From assembly GCA_963817465.1 (NCBI GenBank), contig CAWFOP010000017.1:1-64000 (forward strand): a stretch of 64,000 bases of DNA, read 5' to 3'. Below the pieces are notes generated by a model. That model did no database searches, was not told the origin of the DNA, and saw nothing but the letters and a program-made list of their open reading frames with translations. Shown one piece after another: positions 8,258 to 18,597 of this stretch (position 1 is the stretch's first letter; every line of letters starts with the position of its first letter). Made by a program: the position numbers and the translations under genes. Origin of the DNA: CAMPKL01 sp963817465 (lineage in GTDB: Bacteria; Acidobacteriota; Terriglobia; Bryobacterales; UBA6623).

Positions 8258-9814
8258 CTAACTGCTGGTTCCGCTGCGCGGGTCGGTGGGGGGAAGCGAG
8301 GCGCGCCAACCCTCTTGGAGCATGCCGGCGAGGCCGTTGACCAGGCTTTGGTTCTCAGGTCGCGAGGCGATGTTGCGCCGCTCGAGGGGGCTTTCTTTGT
8401 AATCGTAGAGCTCGACCGACTTGTACGGGCTGCCGTCGGCCGTCCACTCGGTGTAGCGATAGCGGTTGGTCCGCATGGAGTAGCCCATGCCGGGACCGAT
8501 CTCGGGAATCTCGCGCGGGTACTGGCTGAAAACGGCCCGCTTCCACAGCCGGTCCGGATTCTCGAACAGCGGCAGGAACGACGCGCCCTCTAAATTGTTC
8601 GGCTGCGGCACGTTGCAGATGTCGCACAGCGACGGGAAGATGTCGACGGCTTCGGCGAGCGCGGTCGTTTTGCGCCCGACGGCGCGCTGGCCCGGATAGC
8701 TGACGATCAGCGGCGCCCGGGTGGCGTTCTCGAAGTTGGTCTGTTTGTTCCACAGATTGAGCTCGCCGAGATGGTAGCCGTGGTCGCCCCACAAGACGAC
8801 GGTCGTGCTGGCATCGAGGCCGGTCTCGCGCAAGGCGTCGAGCAGCACGCCGACCTGCGCGTCGGCGTAGCTGATGGACGCGTAATAGGCGCGGATCAAG
8901 TCGCGGGCCTGCTCTTCGGGGATGTCGCCCTGTTGGGGAATGTCGCTGTAGCCGCGCAGCTCGGGAGAGTTGTGGAGCGCGTAGGAGGGCGCGCCGGCGG
9001 GCGGCGGCGCATCGCTCGCCTTGATGTAGGCGCGCGGGTAGAGGTCGTAGTAGCGCTTGGGAGCGACGAACGGCAGGTGCGGCTTGAGGAAGCCGACGGC
9101 TAGAAAAAACCGCTCGTCCTTGAGTTGGCGCAGGGCTTCGACGGCGGCGCGGGCGGTGCGGCCGTCGGTGAGCTCGTCGTCGGCGACATCGGGCGCCTCC
9201 CAACTTGGCATCCCCCAGCCGTGCCGTCCCTGCGGTTGCGGGCCGCGCTTATCGGGTTCGAAATAGAACCGCTCGTCGGACCGCCAGCCCTTTTCCCGCA
9301 GGCTTTGCCAGCGCTGCTCGACCAGGCGGTTGTTGGCTTCGCTGCCCCAAGCCTCGCTTTGGTCGATCCAGGGGGCGATCGACCAGGAGGGCAGGTCGTT
9401 GAGCTCGGGCTTGTGGAAGATCTTGCCGAAGGCCGTGGTGGTGTAGCCGTAGTTGCGGAAATGTTGCGGCAGCGAAACGACGTTGGGCCGGGTGCGGCGG
9501 AAGTGCGTCTCGAGGTCGTTGACGCCGATGGCGTCGGGCCGCATGCCGGTCAGCATCGACTGGCGCGACGGGTTGCAGACCGCCTCCTGGCAGTAATGGC
9601 GAATAAACGTGAGCCCCTGCGAGGAGAGGCGATCGATATGAGGCGAAACGATGTCGGGGTTGCCGTAACAGCGCAGGTCGGGACGCAGGTCGTCGACCGA
9701 GATGAACAGGACGTTCTTGTCCGGCGGCTGGCGTTTCGCTTTGGCGAATGCGAGCGGCGCACTTGCCGCCGCGATCCCGGCGCCCAAGAACCGGCGTCGA
9801 TTGAGTACACGCAT
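8258..9814 (-). CDS. Iduronate-2-sulfatase-like sulfatase (Tat-exported)
   Basis: Type I sulfatase of 518 residues, close to iduronate-2-sulfatase/choline-sulfatase in architecture. It starts with a twin-arginine signal (NRRRFLGAGIAAASAPLAFA). The metal-binding strand is NVLFISVDDLRPDLRCYG, the formylglycine motif is CNPSRQSMLTG with Cys80 as the residue to be oxidised, and GDHGYHLGE supplies later active-site residues. It needs a formylglycine-generating enzyme, which is not encoded in this window. The likely role is periplasmic desulfation of sulfated uronate-containing glycans. Followed at 20 bp by the NRAMP-like gene. Confidence 0.92.
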   Translation of the reverse strand: MRVLNRRRFLGAGIAAASAPLAFAKAKRQPPDKNVLFISVDDLRPDLRCYGNPDIVSPHIDRLSSQGLTFIRHYCQEAVCNPSRQSMLTGMRPDAIGVNDLETHFRRTRPNVVSLPQHFRNYGYTTTAFGKIFHKPELNDLPSWSIAPWIDQSEAWGSEANNRLVEQRWQSLREKGWRSDERFYFEPDKRGPQPQGRHGWGMPSWEAPDVADDELTDGRTARAAVEALRQLKDERFFLAVGFLKPHLPFVAPKRYYDLYPRAYIKASDAPPPAGAPSYALHNSPELRGYSDIPQQGDIPEEQARDLIRAYYASISYADAQVGVLLDALRETGLDASTTVVLWGDHGYHLGELNLWNKQTNFENATRAPLIVSYPGQRAVGRKTTALAEAVDIFPSLCDICNVPQPNNLEGASFLPLFENPDRLWKRAVFSQYPREIPEIGPGMGYSMRTNRYRYTEWTADGSPYKSVELYDYKESPLERRNIASRPENQSLVNGLAGMLQEGWRASLPPTDPRSGTSS

Positions 9815-10246
9815 TTTCCGACGGGAAACCCTACTAGTCAGACTAGCGAACCAGGCGGCTGCGGGTCTAAGAAGTTTGTCCTGAGGAGAGAATTATCACC
9901 GGGGCCCAGGGGCCTTTCGACCCCCGAACCCACGGATCGGAATCGATCCCTTCAATTATTCCGCGGCGACTGTGCGGCCCGACCCGTGAGGGCCGGCGCC
10001 AAATATCGAACCAGCCGCCTCCCCGTCGGCGGAGTCACCCCCAACCGACCGGCAACCCGCCGACTCTAGGTCCAGAGCCGCGAGTCCTACGGGCTACACC
10101 CGAATTCTGCTGGCTGAGGCGGGTGTGATGCAAGCGCTTTTTCGCGGCGATATGCGAGATGAAGCGAAATGGTGCATGAATTCACATGTTGGCCACATGT
10201 CGGGTCTCGGCGACGGCGTCGCGGGAATTCGGATATAACAAGCAGT
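9815..10246. other. Non-coding gap with several strong inverted repeats
   Basis: No convincing gene. The part nearest the sulfatase is its 5' leader, with a CTAGTC/GACTAG palindrome. Further away are perfect stems: GGATCG/CGATCC at 9934-9949, CGGCCC/GGGCCG around 9985-10006, and GTCGGCGG/CCGCCGAC at 10025-10032 and 10057-10064, plus a GAAA-capped stem around 9910-9930 on the minus strand. The density of stems suggests a structured RNA or decayed tRNA-like sequence, but no known RNA family could be matched by eye. Confidence 0.4.
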
Positions 10247-10474
10247 GTGAAGTTTTCTGCGCTTTTGCGCGAAGCTATTCTCAGCGCCGACGCGGGCCTC
10301 GACCGCGCACGAGTCGAGCGGCTCGAGTCCACGATTCTCGAGTTGCTGCAGGGCTGGGTTGCGGTTCATGAGCCGGATCTGCCCGACGATCAACTCGACG
10401 ACCCGCAGCGCGCCCTCGTCCTGATGCTGCTCGAGGAGTTGGCGGACCGGGTTGAGATTCCCGTAGTCGAGTAG
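10247..10474 (+). CDS. Small acidic hypothetical protein
   Basis: A 75-residue frame opening with GTG (VKFSALLREAILSADAGLD...) that ends just before the hairpin at 10498. The product would be acidic, Leu-rich and helical, with no signal peptide. The ribosome-binding site is weak. Codon use fits the genome and the opposite strand gives less protein-like sequence, but no family is recognised. This is a tentative call. Confidence 0.4.
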   Translation: MKFSALLREAILSADAGLDRARVERLESTILELLQGWVAVHEPDLPDDQLDDPQRALVLMLLEELADRVEIPVVE

Positions 10475-10485
10475 ACAAGCAGGCG

Positions 10486-10517
10486 AGCAAAAAGAAACCG
10501 CCGGCAAATGCCGGCGG
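10486..10517 (-). terminator. Rho-independent terminator reading on the minus strand
   Basis: A perfect 8-bp stem CCGCCGGC/GCCGGCGG with loop AAAT (10498-10517). On the minus strand the stem is followed by TTTCTTTTTG, the U-tract of an intrinsic terminator. On the plus strand there is no T-tract. No minus-strand gene is seen immediately upstream of it (10520-10930), so either a small RNA is terminated here or the gene has been lost. Confidence 0.65.
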
Positions 10518-10936
10518 GTCAAACAGGGATGTTGACAGTGTGATGACGCCAACGTTGCGTCGGCGTCTTCAATCAGGACCGGCAGGCTAGGAGGGGTAAA
10601 ACCTAACCGCCGTTTGGGTAACACTCATGTCGGCTTTCGTCGGGAGCCGCCTACAGCGCTCTACCTGGACCTTCGCCGCAAACTCCTTGCACCTAATAAA
10701 GTGCGAATCAGTCTGTACGGTACACGGGAAGCGAGGCCGCTAAACATCCCTCGATTCGGCTATCTTGCTATGCCAAACCTGGCTACGGAGAAGGAAGCGT
10801 CGGCCGCAGCGCGCGACGGCGGCGGCTAGCGATTGCCGACGGACTCGAGCGGCGGAGCGTCCAGCGAGCGGAGCATGCGGCGGCGCGCGCCCTCCGGTCC
10901 TGATGATCCGCTCGCCGACATCGGAAAGCGCAGATG

Positions 10937-11008
10937 GCGCTTGCGTGGCTGCTAGCCCAGAAGCCGTGGATCGCGCCCATACCCGGCGCCACGAAGCGGC
11001 AACGGCCC
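10937..11008 (+). pseudogene. Aldo/keto reductase remnant (about 24 codons)
   Basis: In one plus-strand frame the sequence reads ALAWLLAQKPWIAPIPGATK, the highly conserved C-terminal segment of aldo/keto reductases (NADPH adenosine-binding region). Nothing recognisable of the rest of the enzyme remains on either side. This is a gene fossil within the disturbed 10.5-11.6 kb region. Confidence 0.6.
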
Positions 11009-11047
11009 TTTCAGCGGTCGCGGAGAGCTACAATTCTCCTGTTCTGG

Positions 11048-11578
11048 TCATCGGCTCGACCATCAGCCACTACCGCATCGCCGAAAAGCTGTAGCAAATG
11101 ACCGGCGGGCATTTGGTATCGAACGATTGGGCCGGACGGATCTTTCTCCGAGCCGATCTCGTGGCTGCGCACTCCGGCTGCCGAGCAAATGGCCATGATC
11201 TCCCCAGGCGGCAAGTACGCGGCGTATCAGTCGGACGAATCGGGCCGGATGGAGATTTACGTGCGGCCTTTCCCTGAGGGGTCCGGGAAATGGCTGGTTT
11301 CGCGCAATGGCGGCACGTACCCGTACTGGTCAGCGGACGGCAGCGAACTTTTCTATTCCGAGGAGCGGGCCATCGTGGCGGTCCGGGTTTCCACAGTTGC
11401 TGGGCCGACGTTTGGGGATCCGCAGCGACTATTTGAGTTCCCGACTCTAATCGGCAGCTACGCCGCCTTCCCCGACGGGCGGAAGTTCATCATGTTTCGC
11501 GGCGGGGCTACCCAGACAGGGAACACGGTGCGCATCGTCGAGAACTGGGACGCGCCGTTTCGCGGCGGGCAGCAGTAG
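11048..11578 (+). pseudogene. Collapsed Ser/Thr kinase-PD40 gene (start and end joined)
   Basis: The segment opens with the N-terminal coding sequence typical of acidobacterial PknB-type kinases (IGSTISHYRIAEKL), runs straight into a stop, and resumes at 11189 with the last ~129 residues of a TolB/PD40 propeller (ISPGGKYAAYQSDESGR...EIYVRPFPEG...), ending VRIVENWDAPFRGG. The catalytic domain, membrane segment and most of the propeller are missing. The C-terminus matches that of the near-complete kinase ending at 16795 (RIVENWYEEF). An internal deletion is the simplest explanation. Confidence 0.75.
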
Positions 11579-11617
11579 CAATACCCGCCAGAGTTGCAGT
11601 CTGCATCCGTCTCCGGC

Positions 11618-11925
11618 GAGTAGTTTCCTATAAGTCCGCATGTAGGAAATGACCCTAAAACCTGAAAAGAGCATACGACTTCATTCTTCCTAGCCTTCGC
11701 GCCGGCGCCGCCCGCCGCAAGGATGGGCTACTTGTAGAACGGCGCGACGCTGTCCCCTGCCGATGAGCGTTCTGAGCCGGTTGGTTCCGCGAATTTCCAT
11801 AGTCGGAAGTTACTCTTAGCAGTGTCTGGAGGCCCTTTCAGGCGTCACTCAGAGCTACAATTTCTGCGTCTTGGTCATTGGCTCCACGATCAGCCATTAC
11901 CGCATCGTCGAGAAGCTCGGCGAGG
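11618..11925 (+). repeat. Direct repeat, copy 1 (kinase spacer and start)
   Basis: About 308 bp closely matching 13827-14135 over its whole length with scattered substitutions. It starts with GAGTAG and TTTCCTA, contains a GTCCGCATGTAGGAAATGA stretch, a CTGTCCCCTGCCGATGAGCG block, and ends in the coding start of a kinase (ISHYRIVEKLGE). Just after the repeat the kinase reading frame is lost and the amidohydrolase gene begins. Confidence 0.85.
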
Positions 11926-11962
11926 CAGCCAAGCCAAGCGTTTTTCGATCAGAGGTCTTTTG

Positions 11963-13255
11963 ATGCCACGACTAACAGCGACGATGGCTTTAGCTCTACT
12001 GGCCGCGATGAATGCGAGCGGGCAGGACAAGATCTATGCGAACGCCGACCGCATGCAGGCCCGCATCGAGGCGCTCGGCCGGTTCGGCGCGAATACAGAG
12101 GGCGGCGTCAGCCGCGTCGCGTTCAGCGATGCCGACGTCGCTGGGCGCGGATACATTCAGGAGTTGATGCGCAGCGCCAGGCTTGAGGTCCGCATCGACA
12201 CGGCGGGGAACATCATCGGCCGCAGGGCTGGCCGCGAAGACGACCTGCCGCCGATCCTCTTTGGCTCGCACATCGACTCCGTCCCCGGTGGCGGCAATTA
12301 CGACGGCGACGTGGGCGTCATCGGTGCGATCGAGGCTATCGAACTGCTCAATGAGCACGGCATCGAGACCCGCCACCCGCTCGAAGTCGTGAGCTTTACC
12401 GACGAGGAAGGGTACTTGATTGGCAGCCGGGTGATGATCGGCGCGCTAGCCGACGAACTGCTGCAGGTCATCTCGCACAGCGGCCTATCAAGATCCGATG
12501 GTATCCGCAAGGTCGGCGGCGACCCCGAGCGCCTAGATCAGGCCGCGAGAGGGCCCAGCGACTTGGCGGCCTACATTGAACTCCATATCGAGCAAGGCGC
12601 AATCCTCGACAAGGAAGACATTGACATCGGCATCGTCGAAGGCATCGTCGGCATACGCTGGTGGGAGATCACGGTTGAAGGCACGGCGAATCATGCCGGC
12701 ACGACTCCGATGGACCGGCGCCGGGACGCACTGGTTTCGGCGGCTGAGCTCGTAATTGCGATCAATCGTATCGCCAACGAGCTCGACGGTCGGCAGGTCG
12801 CGACGGTCGGGCGTATCCAGGCGTTCCCCGGGGCGCCGAACGTCGTCCCGGGCAGAGTGACGATGAGCCTCGAGATCCGCGACCTGGATGCGGAGAAGAT
12901 TCAACGGGTGTTTGATCTGATCGAAAGCGAGGCGGGGCGTATCGCCGAGGACAAGTCCACGCCGATTCAGTTCGGGGAGCTCGTGGCTTTGCCGCCTGCC
13001 CCGACGGACCCGCGCATGCGAGACATTGTCGCGGCCGCCGCGAGCGGGCTTGGCTTTTCGTCGTCGCGCATGCCGTCCGGCGCGGGTCACGACGCACAGA
13101 ACATTGCGCGTATTGCTCCGACGGGGATGATTTTCGTGCCGAGCGTCGGAGGCATTAGCCACTCGCCGAAGGAGTTCACATCAGCGCAGGACATGGCGAA
13201 CGGCGCAAGCGTCTTGCTGCGCACGATTCTCGCCGTCGATGGGGGCGCCTTGTGA
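11963..13255 (+). CDS. M20-family amidohydrolase (N-carbamoyl amino acid hydrolase / allantoate amidohydrolase type), secreted
   Basis: Zinc-dependent amidase of the AllC/HyuC branch of peptidase family M20 (430 aa). An N-terminal signal peptide ends about MNASGQ. Metal-site motifs are clear: GSHIDSVPGGGNYDGDVG (His, Asp), TDEEG (catalytic and metal Glu), LHIEQG (His) and SGAGHDAQ (His). ANHAGTTPMDRRRDAL is the lid/dimer-domain signature. Family members cleave carbamoyl or ureido groups of amino acids or allantoate; the precise substrate is unknown. Export is unusual for the classical enzymes. The start at 11963 follows AGAGG at 11951-11955; the upstream open frame belongs to the decayed kinase repeat. 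Confidence 0.88.
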   Translation: MPRLTATMALALLAAMNASGQDKIYANADRMQARIEALGRFGANTEGGVSRVAFSDADVAGRGYIQELMRSARLEVRIDTAGNIIGRRAGREDDLPPILFGSHIDSVPGGGNYDGDVGVIGAIEAIELLNEHGIETRHPLEVVSFTDEEGYLIGSRVMIGALADELLQVISHSGLSRSDGIRKVGGDPERLDQAARGPSDLAAYIELHIEQGAILDKEDIDIGIVEGIVGIRWWEITVEGTANHAGTTPMDRRRDALVSAAELVIAINRIANELDGRQVATVGRIQAFPGAPNVVPGRVTMSLEIRDLDAEKIQRVFDLIESEAGRIAEDKSTPIQFGELVALPPAPTDPRMRDIVAAAASGLGFSSSRMPSGAGHDAQNIARIAPTGMIFVPSVGGISHSPKEFTSAQDMANGASVLLRTILAVDGGAL

Positions 13256-13318
13256 CGTGGGGCGATCTTAATCGGCGAAAGATACATTAGGCCGCGTCGC
13301 GTCGTCCAAGGAGCCGCC

Positions 13319-13795
13319 ATGAAGATTGCTAGCTTCCTCCGTCTAGTCGTGCTGCTGGTCGCGCTGTCCGGCGTTTCGGCCAGGAGTCAGGAGATGACCG
13401 CGGACGAACAGGCCGTCTGGAAGCTCGAAGAAAACTACTGGCAATACGTCAAAGCGCAGGATTTTAGGAAATATCTTGAGCTTTGGGACGAACGATTCAT
13501 AGGCTGGCCCAGATCCAGTGTGGCTCCGGCAGGCAAGGCGAACATCACCGATTGGATAGGTCCGTTATTTGCCGACTCGGCACGGACTGTTGACTTCGAG
13601 CTTAAGAGAGAAGCCGTCCGCTCATTCGGGGAAGTTGTCGCTGCACACTATCTGGTCTGGTACGTATTCCGCGACGCGAAGACGGGCAGCTTACTGCAAC
13701 GGACACCCCTTCGAATCACACACACCTGGCGGCGACACGGCGACTCCTGGCAGATCATCACCGGCATGTCTTCACCGCACGCGCCCTCCGAGTAG
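13319..13795 (+). CDS. SnoaL/DUF4440-like NTF2-fold protein, secreted
   Basis: A 158-residue protein with a signal peptide (MKIASFLRLVVLLVALSGVSARS) and a domain beginning DEQAVWKLEENYWQYVKAQDFRKYLELWDERFIGWP, typical of the NTF2-like fold. The C-terminal strands (RITHTWRRHGDSWQIITGMSS) are typical too. Such domains bind small ligands or act as isomerases/hydrolases; no catalytic residues can be assigned. It lies 63 bp after the amidohydrolase and probably forms one transcript with it. Confidence 0.78.
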   Translation: MKIASFLRLVVLLVALSGVSARSQEMTADEQAVWKLEENYWQYVKAQDFRKYLELWDERFIGWPRSSVAPAGKANITDWIGPLFADSARTVDFELKREAVRSFGEVVAAHYLVWYVFRDAKTGSLLQRTPLRITHTWRRHGDSWQIITGMSSPHAPSE

Positions 13796-13826
13796 CGCCG
13801 CCGTCAGGGAGTTTCAGGCCTTCATC

Positions 13827-14135
13827 GAGTAGCTTCCTACAAGTCCGCATGTAGGAAATGACCCTAGAACCTGAAAAGAACATACGACTTCATTCTTCCT
13901 AGCCTGCCCGCCGGCGCCGCCCGCCGCAAGGATGGTCTACTTCCAGAACGGCGCGACGCTGTCCCCTGCCGATGAGCGTTCTGAGCCGGTTGGTTCCGCG
14001 AAATTCCAATACCGGAAGTTACTCCCGCCCCGTAGGGACGGCCCTTTCAGACATCCCGCAGAGCTACAATTGCCAGGTCTTGCACGTCGGCTCCACCATC
14101 AGCCATTACAAGCATCGTCGAGAAGCTCGGCGAGG
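13827..14135 (+). repeat. Direct repeat, copy 2 (kinase spacer and start)
   Basis: Second copy of the ~308 bp repeat at 11618-11925. It ends inside the N-terminal coding sequence of the kinase gene that follows. Compared with copy 1 the stretch TACCGCATCGTC reads TACAAGCATCGTC, one base longer, which puts the kinase's natural start (VGSTISHYK) out of frame with the body of the protein. Confidence 0.85.
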
Positions 14136-14140
14136 GCGGC

Positions 14141-16795
<2,655 letters not shown>

Positions 16796-16820
16796 AGGCC
16801 GCTTGGCCCGGGGCCTTGCG

Positions 16821-16880
16821 GAGTAGATTCCTGTAAGTCCGCATGTAGGAAATGATCATAGAACCCGAAAAGAGCATACG
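16821..16880 (+). repeat. Partial third copy of the kinase spacer repeat
   Basis: About 60 bp matching the first part of the repeats at 11618 and 13827 (GAGTAG, then GTCCGCATGTAGGAAATGA and GAAAAGAGCATACG). It follows the kinase stop codon directly and breaks off just before the tRNA-like fragment at 16905. Confidence 0.8.
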
Positions 16881-16904
16881 CGCTGCGGGATTGCGTTCGA
16901 AGCG

Positions 16905-16964
16905 TGGCGCCCGGGGTGAGACTCAAACCCGCACGTCCTTGCGGACAAGGGATTTCAATCCCCC
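16905..16964 (-). tRNA. tRNA-Ser(UGA)-like 3' half (fragment)
   Basis: On the minus strand the sequence has exact tRNA geometry from the anticodon arm onward: stem GGGGG/TCCCT around a 7-nt loop with anticodon TGA, a class II variable arm GTCC-GCAA-GGAC, a T-arm GCGGG-TTTGAGT-CTCAC, a 7-nt acceptor strand CCCGGGC, discriminator G73 and encoded CCA. A long variable arm with G73 points to serine. No D-arm or 5' acceptor strand (GCCCGGG) precedes it; instead the end of the Oar-like gene is there. T-loop position 56 is T instead of C. It is a non-functional fragment, of the kind left at integration sites. Confidence 0.65.
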
Positions 16965-16968
16965 AAAC

Positions 16969-18597
16969 CTAGTATTCGAATTGCGCCATGAACTGAATCT
17001 GGCGAGCGTTGAGCGTTTCGAGCCGTTGCCCGTAGGATCCAAGCGGCGTGTCGCCCGCCTGATAGAAGGGGCTCGAGCGCAGCGGGTTCGAATGGTTGAG
17101 CAGGTTGAAGCCTTCGACGCCCACTTGCAGGATCGCGCGGCCGTCCTTGACCCAGAAGCCTTTCATGAGCCGGAGATCCAGTTGTACCGTCCCCGGCGCG
17201 AAGTTCGGATTGCGGTCGACGCCGGCGGGGCGGGCGGAGATGGGGAAGGCCCCGGTGCGGTAGGCGTCGGTGGTCAGCAGAGCATTGAGCGGGCGTCCGG
17301 AACCGGCGCTGAAGATGGGCGAAATGATGAAGTCTTCGAGGGCTTCGCGGAACGACTTGGGCAGAAACTCGAGGTCGTCGACGGGCGGCTCGAACAGGGC
17401 GCTCGCGACGAAGCGATGGGCCTGGTGCTGCCGTGAGAGGGCCCAGTCCTTCGAGATGTCGAAGGGGTCGAGCGGCTGCTCGTCGTAGTCCGAGGCGTCG
17501 TCTCGCGATCGGCTGACGCTGTAGCCCGCCAAGAACGACAGCTCACGAACGAGCCGGCGTTCAAGCGAGATGGAGAGGCCCTGGTACGACGAGCGGGCGG
17601 TCTGCTCGAGGTTGTAGACGGGCGGCAGGCTGCCGGCGATGTTGCGGATGCGCGGCAGATGGAAGCCGCGCACGGCGGAGTACTCGGCGGTGAGCTTGGT
17701 GTCCGCATCGAGTCCCTTCTCCACGCCGGCGGTGAATTTGCGGCTGTGCGTCGTGGGAAAGTTGCGGTCGACCTGGTACGGGGCCAAAGGTTCGCCGGGC
17801 AGCGGCGCGGCGAGTGCGCCGCCGGCATTGAAGGCGAAGGCGCCGGCGGCGGCCGGACCAGCCAGATACTGCTCGACCGCGTTGACGCCGTCTCGTTGGA
17901 CCGCTTGATTCAAGAAGGCGAGCGGATAGCGGTCGAAGAACAGGCCAAAGCCGGCGCGCATGACCAACGGCCGGGGCGCGCCGCGGTCAGGCGACCAGGC
18001 GACGCCGAAGCGCGGCGAGAAGTTCGCCGTCGCGTCCGGTACAGGGCCCGGCAGCGACTGGCGATCCCAACGCAGCCCAGTGTCGATGGTGAAGCCCGCT
18101 CCCGGCTGCCAGCGGTGTTGCGCCCACAACCCGACCGGAGTCGTCGAATAGCTGGTCGAAGCTTCACCGAAAGTTTGGATGTAGACGTCCGGCCGGGCCG
18201 CGCTGAAAGCTTCCAGGGTGGGAAACAGAAAAATGCCGCCGAAGCGGTCGCCGAATCGAGATTGAAATGGGACGTGGTGCCAATGGCCGCCGAAGCTGAT
18301 TTGGCTCGACCCGCGAATGACGCTGACGCTGTCGACGATCTCCCAGTGGTCTTCGTTGCGATCCGAATCGAGCGTGTAGGCGCGGCCGATGTCGATGACC
18401 CCTGGGATGGAATAGAGCGGGCCGTCGGAATTCGGGACGCAGTCGAACGTCGCGCGCCGAGGCCTGGAAGCGCAGGTCGTTGACGAACGACGGTCCGCCG
18501 ACGCTGGTGAGGCCGACGACGAACGACTGGTCGAGCGTACGGCTCGAACCTCTTGCCGAGCGGTCGGCGAAGTTGTCGAGGCCGTGGACCTCGTCAC
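16969..18597 (-). CDS. Oar-like TonB-dependent receptor, C-terminal part (after frameshift)
   Basis: Carries the C-terminal beta-barrel of the receptor whose N-terminal part lies upstream in another frame. The true sequence starts near 18450 with RATFDCVPNSDGPLYSIPGV; the first ~45 codons of the open frame are antisense-like noise. Typical barrel strands follow (DIGRAYTLDSDRNEDHWEIVDSVS, SRKFTAGVEKGLDADTKLTAEY) and the protein ends with an aromatic residue (QFMAQFEY), as outer-membrane proteins do. The 3' end abuts the tRNA-like fragment. Confidence 0.8.
   Translation of the reverse strand: MTRSTASTTSPTARQEVRAVRSTSRSSSASPASADRRSSTTCASRPRRATFDCVPNSDGPLYSIPGVIDIGRAYTLDSDRNEDHWEIVDSVSVIRGSSQISFGGHWHHVPFQSRFGDRFGGIFLFPTLEAFSAARPDVYIQTFGEASTSYSTTPVGLWAQHRWQPGAGFTIDTGLRWDRQSLPGPVPDATANFSPRFGVAWSPDRGAPRPLVMRAGFGLFFDRYPLAFLNQAVQRDGVNAVEQYLAGPAAAGAFAFNAGGALAAPLPGEPLAPYQVDRNFPTTHSRKFTAGVEKGLDADTKLTAEYSAVRGFHLPRIRNIAGSLPPVYNLEQTARSSYQGLSISLERRLVRELSFLAGYSVSRSRDDASDYDEQPLDPFDISKDWALSRQHQAHRFVASALFEPPVDDLEFLPKSFREALEDFIISPIFSAGSGRPLNALLTTDAYRTGAFPISARPAGVDRNPNFAPGTVQLDLRLMKGFWVKDGRAILQVGVEGFNLLNHSNPLRSSPFYQAGDTPLGSYGQRLETLNARQIQFMAQFEY

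Noticed and set aside
9890..10110. tRNA-Sec, tmRNA or SRP RNA
   Set aside because: No UCA anticodon arm, no T-loop with correct stem, no SRP tetraloop domain; only unassigned stems remain.
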